Position numbers and translations under genes: made by a program. Of a stretch of DNA of 64,000 bases, positions 17,576 to 27,363 are shown one piece after another. Under the pieces are notes generated by a model. The model searched no databases, was not told the DNA's origin, and saw only the letters and a program-made list of their open reading frames with translations. The stretch's first letter is position 1, and each line of letters opens with the position of its first letter. The stretch lies in assembly GCF_046054155.1 (NCBI RefSeq), contig NZ_JBEQCT010000007.1, positions 176,320 through 240,319 of the forward strand. Direction: 5' to 3'. Source of the stretch: Celerinatantimonas yamalensis (GTDB lineage: Bacteria; Pseudomonadota; Gammaproteobacteria; Enterobacterales; Celerinatantimonadaceae).

Positions 17576-18475
17576 GTGACTCAGATTAAATCAGTTGCCA
17601 TCGTGGGTGGCACCCATGGCAACGAATTTTCCGGGATCTATCTACTCAAAAAGTGGCAACAACACCCAGAAAAAATTGCGCGAGAAAGTCTTTCAATCAG
17701 TACCCTTTTAGCCAATCCAAAAGCTTTCGAAGCGACTAAGCGTTACTTAGATGCCGACTTAAATCGACAATTTCGCACCGATTTACTCACCGACCCAACG
17801 CTTGGCAACTATGAACAATCGCGCGCAAAGGCGATTAGTCTCTATCTGGGCCACAAAGAAACGCCCAATTTTGATTTTGTTCTGGATTTACACAATACCA
17901 CCAGCAACATGGGCCCTTGTCTGCTCCTCGTACAACAGCATCCGATGTACAACCTGATGGCAGGCTACGTCAAACTCAAAATGCCTGAAGTGAATATCTC
18001 TCGCGATGAAGACCACAAAAGTCGCGATGAACACCATCTACTGGCCACCATGGGTAAATTTGGCGTTATCGTTGAAGTCGGTCCACAGCCACAAGGGTGC
18101 TTGCGCCACGATATATTGGAGTGGATGGAAACACTAACGGGCCATATACTCGACTTTTTAGAGCTGTATAATCATGATCAATTGCCGCAACTGCCTGAAT
18201 CGGTTGAAGCCTATCGCTTTTTAAGTGAGGTCTCGGTGCCACTCGATGAGCATGGGGAACGAGCAGCAATGGTGCATAAAGATCTTGAAGATAACGACTT
18301 TAAGCCACTTAAAAAAGGCGACCCAATGTATATAACCTTCGATGATGAGGTGATTCTTTATCAAGGCGAACAAACGGTCTACCCTAATTTTATTAATGAA
18401 GCCGCTTATTACGATAAAAATTTAGCCATGTCACTTTCAGAAAAAGTCACCATCGACGTCTATAGCCAATCTTAA
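17576..18475 (+). CDS. Aspartoacylase-family zinc hydrolase
   Basis: 299 residues. It starts at GTG with AAGGAT upstream. Zinc ligands are visible in VGGTHGNEFSG (His/Glu pair at about residues 13-16) and the third ligand in VLDLHNTTSNMG (about 103-114). The catalytic glutamate is in VIVEVGPQPQG. This is the aspartoacylase/AstE superfamily, most like aspartoacylase (deacylates N-acetyl-aspartate). Related enzymes act on other N-acyl amino acids, so the substrate is an inference. A GC-rich hairpin (GCGCCGAG/CTCGGCGC, 18485-18504) without a T-run separates it from the next gene. Confidence 0.88.
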   Translation: MTQIKSVAIVGGTHGNEFSGIYLLKKWQQHPEKIARESLSISTLLANPKAFEATKRYLDADLNRQFRTDLLTDPTLGNYEQSRAKAISLYLGHKETPNFDFVLDLHNTTSNMGPCLLLVQQHPMYNLMAGYVKLKMPEVNISRDEDHKSRDEHHLLATMGKFGVIVEVGPQPQGCLRHDILEWMETLTGHILDFLELYNHDQLPQLPESVEAYRFLSEVSVPLDEHGERAAMVHKDLEDNDFKPLKKGDPMYITFDDEVILYQGEQTVYPNFINEAAYYDKNLAMSLSEKVTIDVYSQS

Positions 18476-18512
18476 AATCGCTCAGCGCCGAGGTCACTCG
18501 GCGCGATTAACT

Positions 18513-20192
18513 ATGACAATACAGCAAACTATAGAGCTCCCCAGTGATTACTATCTCACCAACTTTTGGCAACTGCTCAATGGCGTTCAGCAGCGCTATA
18601 ACGATCTACTAAGCGTCAATGAACTCACGCGTATCCAAACCCTCAAGCGGCTCTCAGTCGATGGGCAAAAACTCTATGTACGATTAGCATGTCGCAAGGG
18701 GGCCTATTTTCGCCAAGATAAATTGCGCTATGCCGAGATCAACAGTATCGAGCACGCCTTAGCCGAGTTACAAACATATGACCTGATTTGTAGTAAGCGC
18801 CAATGCGATTGGTCAATCATCGGTCAACTTTGCACATTGAACGAACTTCGCCAATTTGCGAAGCAACTCCCTCAGCCCATTCACTCAAATGGCTTAAAAA
18901 AGGCAGCGCTACTTAAAGCACTCACCCATACACCGCCGCCAACGCTGCCATTTAAAGCGATAAAACTGCTAGACGATGGCTGGATGGCCTTATTTGAGCT
19001 GCTCTATTTTAATAGCTCTCGGCAAAGCCTAACGGACTTTGTCCTAAGCGATCTGCGACTGATTCGCTATGAGCAATATAGGCTCGATCAACAAACCCGC
19101 CTCTATCAAACCCGCGAACAGATTGAGCAAGCCTTACAGCTCGCTCAAATGGCCGATGAGATAGTCGAACTTGACAAAGGGGGAGATTGGCCGATTGACG
19201 CTTATGTCAATGCACTTCCCTCCTTCCCAGCACACCCAGCGATTGCTCGGCGCGGCCAGCGCATCACAGAGACTCTCGCTCGAGAGTATGAGCGCCGTGG
19301 TAAACTCGATACCGCGCTCAGCCTCTATCAACGCGGCACGTCAGCCTTTAGCCGCGAGCGTCAAGCTCGGATTTTGGGGAAAACAGCCCCGCAGCAGGCG
19401 CTTGAGTTATTACAAACAATGCTTCACCACCCCATCAATTTAAGCGAGCAACAGTTTGCTCAAGAGTTCACTTACCGTCTGGGGCGACAACTCAACATGC
19501 CCTTGAGCCCGCCGCCTACCTGTGACTACCCGCGCATCGACTGGCCCGCACCACCGCGCAAAGGTGCACCGGAGCAATGTGCCATTGAGCTTCTCGAGCA
19601 ACAAGGTTGGCAAGGGGTTCATTGCGAGAATGCGCTCATCAATGGGATCCTTGCGCTCACGCTTTGGCCAGCACTATTTGATGATGGCTTGCCCGGTGTC
19701 TTTTTTCATCCATTTCAGTCTGGACCTGTCGATCTTTACAACGCCGATTTTTACCAAAAACGCCAAACGCTGATTGACAGATTGCTGGCCGAAATCACAA
19801 CACCATCATGGCCTCACACCATTCAGACACGCTATCGCACTAAATATGGCTTAGCCAATCCACTGTTTGACTGGCAGGCTCTGCCAGAGACGTTACTACA
19901 AAGCGCATTAGAGCGAGTACCAGCGACTATTTGGCAAGCGCTAGCACGCTATCAACTGTTTGATCTACGCCAAACTCGCGCCGGCATGCCCGATCTCTTT
20001 GTTTGGAAGGGCAATCAATATGGCTGGATTGAAGTCAAAGGACCGAATGACAAATTACAAACCAACCAACTGCTCTGGATTGCACAATTGCAGCGCCTCA
20101 AACAACCCGTTGCCGTGTGCTACCTTGGCCATCAACCTGATGCTCAAATAAGCCCACTTCATTTTTGCCCACCCGAAGATGAGTTTGATTAA
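18513..20192 (+). CDS. VRR-NUC nuclease, bacterial FAN1-like
   Basis: 559 residues. The C-terminal VRR-NUC (PD-(D/E)xK) domain shows RAGMPDLFVW and GWIEVKGPND at about residues 488-515, with the metal-binding Asp, Glu and Lys. Upstream are a long helical region and a SAP-like segment (ELRQFAKQLPQPIHSNGLKK) as in FAN1. FAN1-type enzymes are structure-specific 5' flap nucleases; the human one repairs interstrand cross-links, and a Pseudomonas homologue has been studied structurally. It lies 37 bases after the aspartoacylase gene and may share its transcript. Confidence 0.9.
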   Translation: MTIQQTIELPSDYYLTNFWQLLNGVQQRYNDLLSVNELTRIQTLKRLSVDGQKLYVRLACRKGAYFRQDKLRYAEINSIEHALAELQTYDLICSKRQCDWSIIGQLCTLNELRQFAKQLPQPIHSNGLKKAALLKALTHTPPPTLPFKAIKLLDDGWMALFELLYFNSSRQSLTDFVLSDLRLIRYEQYRLDQQTRLYQTREQIEQALQLAQMADEIVELDKGGDWPIDAYVNALPSFPAHPAIARRGQRITETLAREYERRGKLDTALSLYQRGTSAFSRERQARILGKTAPQQALELLQTMLHHPINLSEQQFAQEFTYRLGRQLNMPLSPPPTCDYPRIDWPAPPRKGAPEQCAIELLEQQGWQGVHCENALINGILALTLWPALFDDGLPGVFFHPFQSGPVDLYNADFYQKRQTLIDRLLAEITTPSWPHTIQTRYRTKYGLANPLFDWQALPETLLQSALERVPATIWQALARYQLFDLRQTRAGMPDLFVWKGNQYGWIEVKGPNDKLQTNQLLWIAQLQRLKQPVAVCYLGHQPDAQISPLHFCPPEDEFD

Positions 20193-20377
20193 GATCATAT
20201 GGACAATAAATAACGCCCAAAGATAGGGGTTAACCCCTACCTTTGCATGAGAAGTAAGCAAACACTTCGCTGATATGATGATAAAGTTGCTGAAGCATTG
20301 ATCACCCGCCACTTCATTCGTTAGCATGATAAGCACTCAGCTCACACTGAGTCCATTTGTAAAATGAAGAGGTATCT

Positions 20378-20764
20378 ATGAAAGCGGCTTTTAAGAGCGC
20401 AATCGCACTGGCTTTTGGCATCTGTACCATCACGACTAGCATGGCTACGTATGCTAAAACCCCATCACATGTAACCCAATCCAATCAAGCTAAACCCACC
20501 GCATCACATTTTAGCAATACTCAGCTTAAAAAATTTGCCAAAGCATCTCATCAGCTTGCACAAATTTCTCACCAAGCGATGAGTCAGTTGAATCAGACGA
20601 AAGACCAAGCCAAACAAAAAAAAATTCGGCAACGCACTGAACAAAAGATGGTAAGTGTCGTCCGTCAGGATGGTTTAAGCGTTAAAGCGTTTAATCAAAT
20701 TGGCCTAGCCGCACGCAAGAATCCCCAACTGCAAAAAAAATTACAGCAATTGACTGATCAATAA
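20378..20764 (+). CDS. Secreted DUF4168 protein
   Basis: 128 residues with a signal peptide (hydrophobic core IALAFGICTITTSMATYA, cleavage about residue 26). The mature part is basic and helical, with QLKKFAKASHQLAQISHQ and VRQDGLSVKAFNQIG, which fits DUF4168. Members are periplasmic or secreted and of unknown role. It has its own terminator. Confidence 0.8.
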   Translation: MKAAFKSAIALAFGICTITTSMATYAKTPSHVTQSNQAKPTASHFSNTQLKKFAKASHQLAQISHQAMSQLNQTKDQAKQKKIRQRTEQKMVSVVRQDGLSVKAFNQIGLAARKNPQLQKKLQQLTDQ

Positions 20765-20772
20765 TAAAAAAG

Positions 20773-20800
20773 GCCAGAGGAATCAGGTCTCTGGCTATTT
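20773..20800 (+). terminator. Terminator after the DUF4168 gene
   Basis: Stem GCCAGAG (20773-20779) and CTCTGGC (20789-20795), then TATTTTC. Confidence 0.7.
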
Positions 20801-20862
20801 TCTATATTCTAAACTTAAAGCAATCCATGAGGTCACATTGAGAAACTCAATCGTTTATGACA

Positions 20863-22029
20863 CTACAGACGATCAAAATTACTGTCTTGGGCAATTAACA
20901 GAATAGGTAGCGCCGCAGCACCCAATGCGGCCGCATCAAGACCCGTTTGACCAATCCGAACGCGCAATTCATCGGGAACTCTAGAACGAACGGAACGGGG
21001 TAATGGCGCAAGTCGATTCACCAGCTTCGCTAAGATTGGCTCCGGGATCATCCCGCCCAAAATGACAGCCTCTGCATCAAACAAACATTCGACAATATTG
21101 ACCGCTTGACGAGTTGCACAGACTGCGACCTGTAACCACTGTTCCAATTGTTCATCATCTATTCGTAATAGCTGCTGAGGCGTTGCTTCATCTCCGACCA
21201 ACTGACATAGCTCATAGGCCGCCTGTAAAGAAAGGTAGCGTTCTAAACAGCCCTGATTACCACAAAAACATAGCCGACCTTGCGGTTGCACTATAATGTG
21301 ACCTATCTCACCAGCATTGTGCGAACATCCATCGTAAATATGCCCATTGAGGTAGATCCCCGCACCTAATCCATTATTTATAAAAAGATAAACAAATGAA
21401 TGTAACTGAGTAGCCACCCCATACAATCGTTCACCTAATGCAGCAGCAGTTGCATCATTAGCGACCCAGACAGGAAATCCAAACTCAGTTTCTAATTCAT
21501 TGTTAATATTTATATTTTCCCACCCATGTAATGTCGTTGGACCGGCACTGGATATTCCTCGCACATTAAATGGACCTGGCATCACCCAGCCAATCCCCAG
21601 AACTTTTTGCCAATCAAATCGATCACTATGGCGTAATTTATGCAAAATATTCTTTACCTGACCAAGGATGTCACTAGGCTCATTGCTTTGAAGTGAAACG
21701 TCACATCGCTGCAAAGCGTGACCCGCTAAATCAGCAACGATAATGGTGAGTAACCCTTGATCTAGGTGAATGCCTATTGAATAGGCCCCATCGGGGGCAA
21801 TTGAAAGAGGAATTGCAGGCTGACCCCGACCAGAACGAATGGGTTGATGAGATTGCAGCCAACCGGTCTGCTCTAATTCACGGGTAATATTAGACACGGT
21901 TTGTGGTGTTAAATGAGTTAATCGTGCTATTTCAGCACGCGTTAGCTGTCCATGCAACCGGATAGTCTCAATCACGACTCGCCGATTATGGACTTTGGCA
22001 TGTTCAAGATTTGTTCCTGATAGTGTCAT
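20863..22029 (-). CDS. ROK-family transcriptional repressor of the adjacent sugar regulon
   Basis: 388 residues from the ATG giving MTLSGTNLEHAKVHNRR, which fits the usual ROK start; a longer frame begins 81 bases upstream without a ribosome site. The winged helix-turn-helix is LTRAEIARLTHLTPQTVSNI. The sugar-kinase-like domain has GIGWVMPGP, and the ROK zinc motif is CFCGNQGCLERYLS. It is NagC/Mlc-like in build, but the effector sugar is unknown. It is divergent from the ABC transporter genes, with a perfect palindrome between them, so it most likely controls that operon. Confidence 0.9.
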   Translation of the reverse strand: MTLSGTNLEHAKVHNRRVVIETIRLHGQLTRAEIARLTHLTPQTVSNITRELEQTGWLQSHQPIRSGRGQPAIPLSIAPDGAYSIGIHLDQGLLTIIVADLAGHALQRCDVSLQSNEPSDILGQVKNILHKLRHSDRFDWQKVLGIGWVMPGPFNVRGISSAGPTTLHGWENININNELETEFGFPVWVANDATAAALGERLYGVATQLHSFVYLFINNGLGAGIYLNGHIYDGCSHNAGEIGHIIVQPQGRLCFCGNQGCLERYLSLQAAYELCQLVGDEATPQQLLRIDDEQLEQWLQVAVCATRQAVNIVECLFDAEAVILGGMIPEPILAKLVNRLAPLPRSVRSRVPDELRVRIGQTGLDAAALGAAALPILLIAQDSNFDRL

Positions 22030-22154
22030 TGTTGAAGACTCGGTATGAATTAATAGCCAAGAATTGGCGGGGCTACGATAGCCTTTAGATAAGGCATTAT
22101 TGTGCACCATATTAAAGCAATCAAATTGATTTAATAAATAACGTTAAATACTTT

Positions 22155-22166
22155 TGCAATATTGCA
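22155..22166. promoter_or_regulatory. Candidate ROK operator
   Basis: Perfect 12-bp palindrome TGCAATATTGCA in the regulator/transporter divergent region, 25 bases before the binding-protein start. A role for the ROK protein is inferred from position. Confidence 0.45.
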
Positions 22167-22190
22167 CCCTATTACACGGAGTAATTGATC

Positions 22191-23432
22191 ATGATGCGGA
22201 AAAAAGTCTGGTGTGCATTACCACTGACCATGGCATTAAGTTTGTCATCTTATGCAAGCGCACAAACCACCATTAACGCTCTATTTATGTCACAAGCAGC
22301 CTATAGCCAGAGTGATATCAAGTCGATGACTCAAGACTTCCAAAAAGCCAATCCAGATATCAAGGTGAATTTGGAATTTGTACCGTACGAGGCATTACAC
22401 GATAAAATCGTGGCCGCCAAAGGCGCCGGCGCCAATGGCTATGATGTGGTGCTCTATGATGTCATTTGGCCTGCAGAATTTGCCAAATTTGGCATTCTCA
22501 AAAATGTGACTCAACAGATTGCACCATCCTTGAAAGACAAAATTTTCAAAGGCGCTTGGACGACGGTCAAATACGCCGACAAATATTGGGGAATGCCTTG
22601 GATCCTCGATACTAAGTATCTTTTTTATAACAAAAAGATACTGAAAGAAGCTGGTATCCAACATCCACCTAGAACACTAGATGAGCTCTACACCCAAGCA
22701 CAGATCATCAAACAAAAAGGGTTGCTCAAATACCCACTGGTCTGGAGTTGGTCACAGTCAGAAGCACTTATTTGTGATTACACGACCTTAGTTTCAGCCT
22801 ACAACGGTCAGTTTTTTAAAGATGGCAAACCACAATTTGCCAAAGGTGGCGCACTTAAAGCCATCCAATTTATGAAAAAAACGCTCGATAATAAACTGAG
22901 TAATCCAAACTCACGTGAATATTTAGAAGAAGATGTTCGTAAGGTGTTTTCAAGCGGTGATGCGGCTTTTGCTCTGAACTGGACCTACATGTACAACATG
23001 GCCAATGATCCGAAACAAAGCCAGGTAGCGGGTCAAGTCGGCGTAGTTCCAATGCCAGGAGCCAAACCAGGGGAAATCGCAGCGGTAAATGGTTCCATGG
23101 GGTTAGGAATTACTCAAAATAGCCAGCACCCTAAGGCCGACTGGAAATATATCACTTATCTGACCTCACAAGCAGTTCAGGAAAAATATGCCAAATTGAG
23201 TCTGCCAATCTGGAAAGCTTCATACAATAAAGCATCCGTTCAAGCTGGCCAGACCGAGTTAGTTCAGGCAGCTAAAAAATCGATTGGAGCGATGCTCGCG
23301 CGACCACAAACTGCTCAATACCCTCGTCTGTCAAATACACTCCAACAATCCATTCAGTTGGTTTTACAAAATAAACAGTCAGCTCACGAATCCATGTCTC
23401 GGGCCGATCAATTGATCTCTCGGTTGCACTAG
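22191..23432 (+). CDS. Sugar ABC transporter, periplasmic binding protein (CUT1)
   Basis: About 413 residues with a cleavable signal peptide (core LPLTMALSLSSYASA before QTT). The fold is the family-1 extracellular solute-binding type (MalE/UgpB). Typical stretches are GYDVVLYDVIWPAEFAKFG, WGMPWILDTKYLFYNKKIL and FSSGDAAFALNWTY. Two ATGs are possible (22191, 22194). It is first of a five-gene run and 10 bases before the permease. The ligand is not predictable from sequence. Confidence 0.92.
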   Translation: MMRKKVWCALPLTMALSLSSYASAQTTINALFMSQAAYSQSDIKSMTQDFQKANPDIKVNLEFVPYEALHDKIVAAKGAGANGYDVVLYDVIWPAEFAKFGILKNVTQQIAPSLKDKIFKGAWTTVKYADKYWGMPWILDTKYLFYNKKILKEAGIQHPPRTLDELYTQAQIIKQKGLLKYPLVWSWSQSEALICDYTTLVSAYNGQFFKDGKPQFAKGGALKAIQFMKKTLDNKLSNPNSREYLEEDVRKVFSSGDAAFALNWTYMYNMANDPKQSQVAGQVGVVPMPGAKPGEIAAVNGSMGLGITQNSQHPKADWKYITYLTSQAVQEKYAKLSLPIWKASYNKASVQAGQTELVQAAKKSIGAMLARPQTAQYPRLSNTLQQSIQLVLQNKQSAHESMSRADQLISRLH

Positions 23433-23442
23433 GAGGCCATGA

Positions 23443-24330
23443 ATGCTGACGCTGCCACAACAGGCTCGTCGTCAGGCATGGGGATTAATGATCCCCATGC
23501 TTTTGATGATGGCTCTACTAACGCTCTACCCGTTGCTTCGTACTATTTGGCTCAGTTTTACCGATGCGGCCCTCATTGCCAATAGCAGTGTTGTGCATTG
23601 GGTCGGCTGGGAAAATTACTTCTTTGCACTCACTGATCCTGATTTTCAAGCTGCTTTTAGACGCAGTCTGTGGTTTACCGTTTTATCGGTCTCTATCGAA
23701 GGCATCATCGGTGTATTAGTCGCTTTATTACTTAATCAAAAATTCGTGGGGCGGACAATATTACGCATCTTGGTGATCCTCCCTTGGGCACTCCCCACCA
23801 TTGTCAATGCAATGATGTGGCGCCTGAACTTTAACCCTGATTTTGGCAGTATTAACGCACTTCTGAGTCAATTAGGCCTGATCAGCCATTACCAAAGTTG
23901 GTTGGGCGATCCTGATCGTGCTCTGTATGCGGTGATGTTTGCCGACATCTGGAAAAACTATCCTTTGGTCACTTTACTGGTATTGGCTGCACTACAAACA
24001 GTTCCTACAGAGCTATATGAAGCCGCTCGGATTGATGGCGCAAGTGCTTGGCTACGTTTCAAAGCCATCACGCTGCCAGCCATCTTGGAGCCATTATGTG
24101 CAGTTTTAGTGCTACGAACCATCGATGCATTCAAGATCTTTGACATTATTTATGCGATGACTCGAGGTGGCCCAATGAACTCAACCAAAACGGTAAGTTT
24201 TTATGTTTATCAGCAATCATTTACCTACCTAGAAGCGGGCAGTGGGGCAGCTTATGCACTGTTAATGACTCTTGTTTGTGCGTTTTTAATCTCGCTGTAT
24301 TTACTGTTATTACGACGTCAACAGAGGTAA
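23443..24330 (+). CDS. Sugar ABC transporter permease, MalF-like
   Basis: 295 residues with about six membrane helices. The EAA loop that docks to the ATPase is ELYEAARIDGASAWLRFKAI, typical of CUT1 MalF/UgpA permeases. The ATG follows AGGAGG, which overlaps the upstream stop region, so translation is coupled. It pairs with the permease 5 bases downstream. Confidence 0.93.
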   Translation: MLTLPQQARRQAWGLMIPMLLMMALLTLYPLLRTIWLSFTDAALIANSSVVHWVGWENYFFALTDPDFQAAFRRSLWFTVLSVSIEGIIGVLVALLLNQKFVGRTILRILVILPWALPTIVNAMMWRLNFNPDFGSINALLSQLGLISHYQSWLGDPDRALYAVMFADIWKNYPLVTLLVLAALQTVPTELYEAARIDGASAWLRFKAITLPAILEPLCAVLVLRTIDAFKIFDIIYAMTRGGPMNSTKTVSFYVYQQSFTYLEAGSGAAYALLMTLVCAFLISLYLLLLRRQQR

Positions 24331-24335
24331 TTTAC

Positions 24336-25178
24336 ATGCCAATATTTGTTTGTAAACGCATTCTGATTTATGTAGCGGCATTATTGGTTGCATTATCAAT
24401 TCTAGCTCCCCTACTTTGGCTATTTTTAATGAGCGTGAGTTCGGCAAAAGATCTCACTCAAATTCCGTTGCATTGGCTCCCTCAACATTGGGATTTTAGC
24501 CGTTATCAATTGTTGCTTTCACTTGCCCCTGACAGCCCTGGACAGTTGTTCTTACACGCAATGTTCAACAGCTTAATCACCGCAACAGGCGCGACACTCG
24601 TTTCATTACTATTGGCTATTCCAGCCGCCTATAGTTTTTCTCGCTACTCTGGACACGAGGGCTGGTTAATGGCCTGCCTGGGGATGTATATGGTGCCTCC
24701 TGTCGCGTTCATTTTGCCGTTATATTTCATTTTGCAACAGCTTGGACTACTTAATACACACTGGGGACTGATGCTTGTATATTGTTCGCTCATTTTACCA
24801 TTTTTAACTTGGATGATTAAAAATCAATTTGATGCAATGCCCTATGATATTGAACAAGCCGCACAGCTTGACGGGCTGTCAACCTACCAAGTCCTTCTGA
24901 AAATCACATTACCATTAGCCAAACCTGCACTTGGCGCGGCCTCTTTATTTGGTTGGTTACTCGCTTGGGATGAATTTTTTTATGCCTTGCTATTTACCAA
25001 CAATATCAATGCCAAAACACTGCCTATCGCCATTGCTGATTTTATGGCTGGGCGAGCCACCGACGACGGATTGATCGCAGCAACGGGGATCCTCGCATCA
25101 ATCATCCCGCTGATTATCGCGATTGCTTTACAAAAAACCTTAGTCGGCGGACTCACCGAAGGCGCCAGCAAAGGATAA
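24336..25178 (+). CDS. Sugar ABC transporter permease, MalG-like
   Basis: 280 residues from the ATG after AGAGGTAATTTAC; a longer frame reaching back to 24276 overlaps the upstream gene and is unlikely. It has six membrane segments. The EAA loop reads DIEQAAQLDGLSTYQVLLKI. It forms the heterodimeric channel with the preceding permease. Confidence 0.93.
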   Translation: MPIFVCKRILIYVAALLVALSILAPLLWLFLMSVSSAKDLTQIPLHWLPQHWDFSRYQLLLSLAPDSPGQLFLHAMFNSLITATGATLVSLLLAIPAAYSFSRYSGHEGWLMACLGMYMVPPVAFILPLYFILQQLGLLNTHWGLMLVYCSLILPFLTWMIKNQFDAMPYDIEQAAQLDGLSTYQVLLKITLPLAKPALGAASLFGWLLAWDEFFYALLFTNNINAKTLPIAIADFMAGRATDDGLIAATGILASIIPLIIAIALQKTLVGGLTEGASKG

Positions 25179-25270
25179 CGATGCATGCAAACTAACCTTT
25201 TTTATCCCGGTAGTAACTGCTCAAAACACCGTATAAGACACGTTATATTTAGCCAAATTGTGGAGCGACA

Positions 25271-26236
25271 ATGATCGACAATAACAATTTTTCGCCGCTT
25301 TATATTGTCGGTAACGTCAATATTGATTTGATCATGGGACAACTAGATAGTTGGCCACAACGAGGCACTGAAGTGCTTCTTGACACAAACACGTGGCGGG
25401 TTGGGGGCAGTGCAGGCAACAGCGCATTAGCTGCACAAGCCTTAGGGATTCCAAGCCATCTGGTGGCTAATCAAAGTTACGATCTTTGGGGCCAATGGCT
25501 AGCCGAGCATTTTCAACAGTCACATCGATGGCCAAAAGTTGATATTCCAACCTCAATTACCGTTGGGATCACGCACAGCGATAGCGAACGAACCTTTTTT
25601 TCAGCGAAAGGAAACGTTGAAAAATTGTCACTCACCGAAGTACTCGAACAACTCCCCGAGCAAGTCCCCCCGCAAACGGTGGTGTTATTAAGCGGTGCCT
25701 TTTTAACCCTTTCTCTATTAGATGATTATCTGGAATTACTCACCACTCTGAAACAACGCCAATTTACAGTCGCCCTCGATTGTGGCTGGCCCCCGCAGCA
25801 ATGGAAAAATGTCCGCAAGCAAGTCCAGCAATGGCTTCCTTGGATAGACCTGTTGTTAGTCAATGAAATTGAAATTCAGCAACTGACTGAACACTCACAG
25901 CTATCCAGCGCAGTCGAGCACCTGGCGGCCAAAATGCCGAAGACAGCTCGCATTATTGTGAAACGCGGTGCGAATGGCGCGAGCAGTTATATCAAGCAAC
26001 ATTGGGATCACTGCCAGGCTCCCAATGTGAAAGTGGTCGATACGGTCGGTGCGGGCGATATATTCAATACCGGCTATTTAGCCGCTTTCATCTTAAACAA
26101 ATCACACGCTGAAGCCCTTCGCTGGGGGATCACTCTAGCCAGTCAGGCCATATCGACAACCCCACGACAACTCATGAACAAACAACAGTTAACTTTAGCT
26201 ATGACAGTAGGAGATATGACCGATGGCGAGTCTTGA
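25271..26236 (+). CDS. PfkB-family carbohydrate kinase
   Basis: 321 residues of the ribokinase/PfkB fold. The N-terminal signature is YIVGNVNIDLIMGQLDSWP and GGSAGNSALAAQALG. The C-terminal PfkB signature with catalytic aspartate is DTVGAGDIFNTGYLAAF (about 257-273). Its place inside the ABC operon implies it phosphorylates the imported sugar or a product of it. This suggests a monosaccharide or small sugar rather than a glycerol-phosphate substrate. It overlaps the ATPase gene by 14 bases. Confidence 0.9.
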   Translation: MIDNNNFSPLYIVGNVNIDLIMGQLDSWPQRGTEVLLDTNTWRVGGSAGNSALAAQALGIPSHLVANQSYDLWGQWLAEHFQQSHRWPKVDIPTSITVGITHSDSERTFFSAKGNVEKLSLTEVLEQLPEQVPPQTVVLLSGAFLTLSLLDDYLELLTTLKQRQFTVALDCGWPPQQWKNVRKQVQQWLPWIDLLLVNEIEIQQLTEHSQLSSAVEHLAAKMPKTARIIVKRGANGASSYIKQHWDHCQAPNVKVVDTVGAGDIFNTGYLAAFILNKSHAEALRWGITLASQAISTTPRQLMNKQQLTLAMTVGDMTDGES

Positions 26237-27293
26237 ATTATGCCAAATCACAAAAAGCTATGGTGCCCAGCAAGTGATCAAACCTCTCGACCTGAAAATT
26301 GAGGATGGTCAGTTCACTGTATTAGTAGGCCCTTCAGGTTGTGGCAAATCTACACTCTTACGGCTGATTGCAGGTCTAGAAGCGGTTTCTGATGGTGATA
26401 TTTTGATTGGCTCACAAGTCGTTAATCACACAGCGCCAGGCAAGCGAGATGTCGCGATGGTATTTCAAAGCTATGCACTTTATCCCCATCTCAATGTTGC
26501 TGAAAACATGGCTTTTCATATGAAAAGCCAGCGAGTTGAACCCGTTGTACAAACACAAAAGGTAGCAGAAGTAGCCAGTATTTTAGGGATAACACCGTTA
26601 CTCAAGCGACTCCCTAAAGATCTATCGGGTGGACAACGACAACGGGTAGCGATGGGCCGAGCCATGGTGAGAAATCCACAAGTATTCTTGTTTGACGAAC
26701 CCCTATCAAACTTAGATGCACAATTACGCATGGAACTTCGCGCAGAAATTAAATCGCTGCATCAACAGCTAAAAACAACCACGGTGTATGTGACTCACGA
26801 TCAGATAGAGGCGATGACTTTAGCTGACAAAATTGTCGTCATGAAGGATGGCTATATCATTCAGCAAGGCTCACCGTTAAGCATCTATGACAAACCCCAA
26901 ACCACATTTGTAGCCCAATTTATAGGATCACCACCAATGAACCTATTTCCAGGGAATTTGACGCGACAAGGACAACGTTGGATAGCGAATTGTGGGATGA
27001 TCCAGGTCGAAATTTTGCCATCGCGGATAGATCACGAATTGGCTGAACAGCCTATCCAATTAGGCATTCGCCCCGATCAATTACAAATGAACCCAACTAG
27101 CCCATTTCCCCGAGCAGAGGTTAGAGTCGTGGAGATGATGGGAGACATAACACTACTCCATTTAAGCTGGCAAGATCAGCCCATCTATGTACAGCATTAT
27201 GGGCGACTTAACATTCAATCTGGCGAAAAAATAGCGTTGACCATTCCTGCTGAAGCCATCCATCTTTTCACAGCAGATGGACAGCGACTATAA
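26223..27293 (+). CDS. Sugar ABC transporter ATP-binding protein, MalK/UgpC-like
   Basis: 356 residues. Walker A is GPSGCGKSTLL (about 37-47), the signature motif is LSGGQRQRVAMGRA, Walker B is VFLFDEPLSNLDA and the switch histidine is in VYVTHDQIEAM. A C-terminal TOBE/regulatory region (about 240-356) is typical of MalK. GGAGATATGACCG sits before the ATG within the kinase gene. It ends in a hairpin shared with the convergent gntT. Confidence 0.95.
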   Translation: MASLELCQITKSYGAQQVIKPLDLKIEDGQFTVLVGPSGCGKSTLLRLIAGLEAVSDGDILIGSQVVNHTAPGKRDVAMVFQSYALYPHLNVAENMAFHMKSQRVEPVVQTQKVAEVASILGITPLLKRLPKDLSGGQRQRVAMGRAMVRNPQVFLFDEPLSNLDAQLRMELRAEIKSLHQQLKTTTVYVTHDQIEAMTLADKIVVMKDGYIIQQGSPLSIYDKPQTTFVAQFIGSPPMNLFPGNLTRQGQRWIANCGMIQVEILPSRIDHELAEQPIQLGIRPDQLQMNPTSPFPRAEVRVVEMMGDITLLHLSWQDQPIYVQHYGRLNIQSGEKIALTIPAEAIHLFTADGQRL

Positions 27294-27311
27294 CGATTCA
27301 AGCCAATCAGT

Positions 27312-27351
27312 CGAATCAACTCCGGTGGTTATCGATCACCGGGTTGATTCG
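27312..27351. terminator. Bidirectional hairpin between convergent operons
   Basis: Long inverted repeat with outer arms CGAATCAAC (27312-27320) and GTTGATTCG (27343-27351) and inner arms CCGGTG/CACCGG. It lies between the convergent ATPase and gntT stops. Confidence 0.75.
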
Positions 27352-27363
27352 CATACGACTTAA

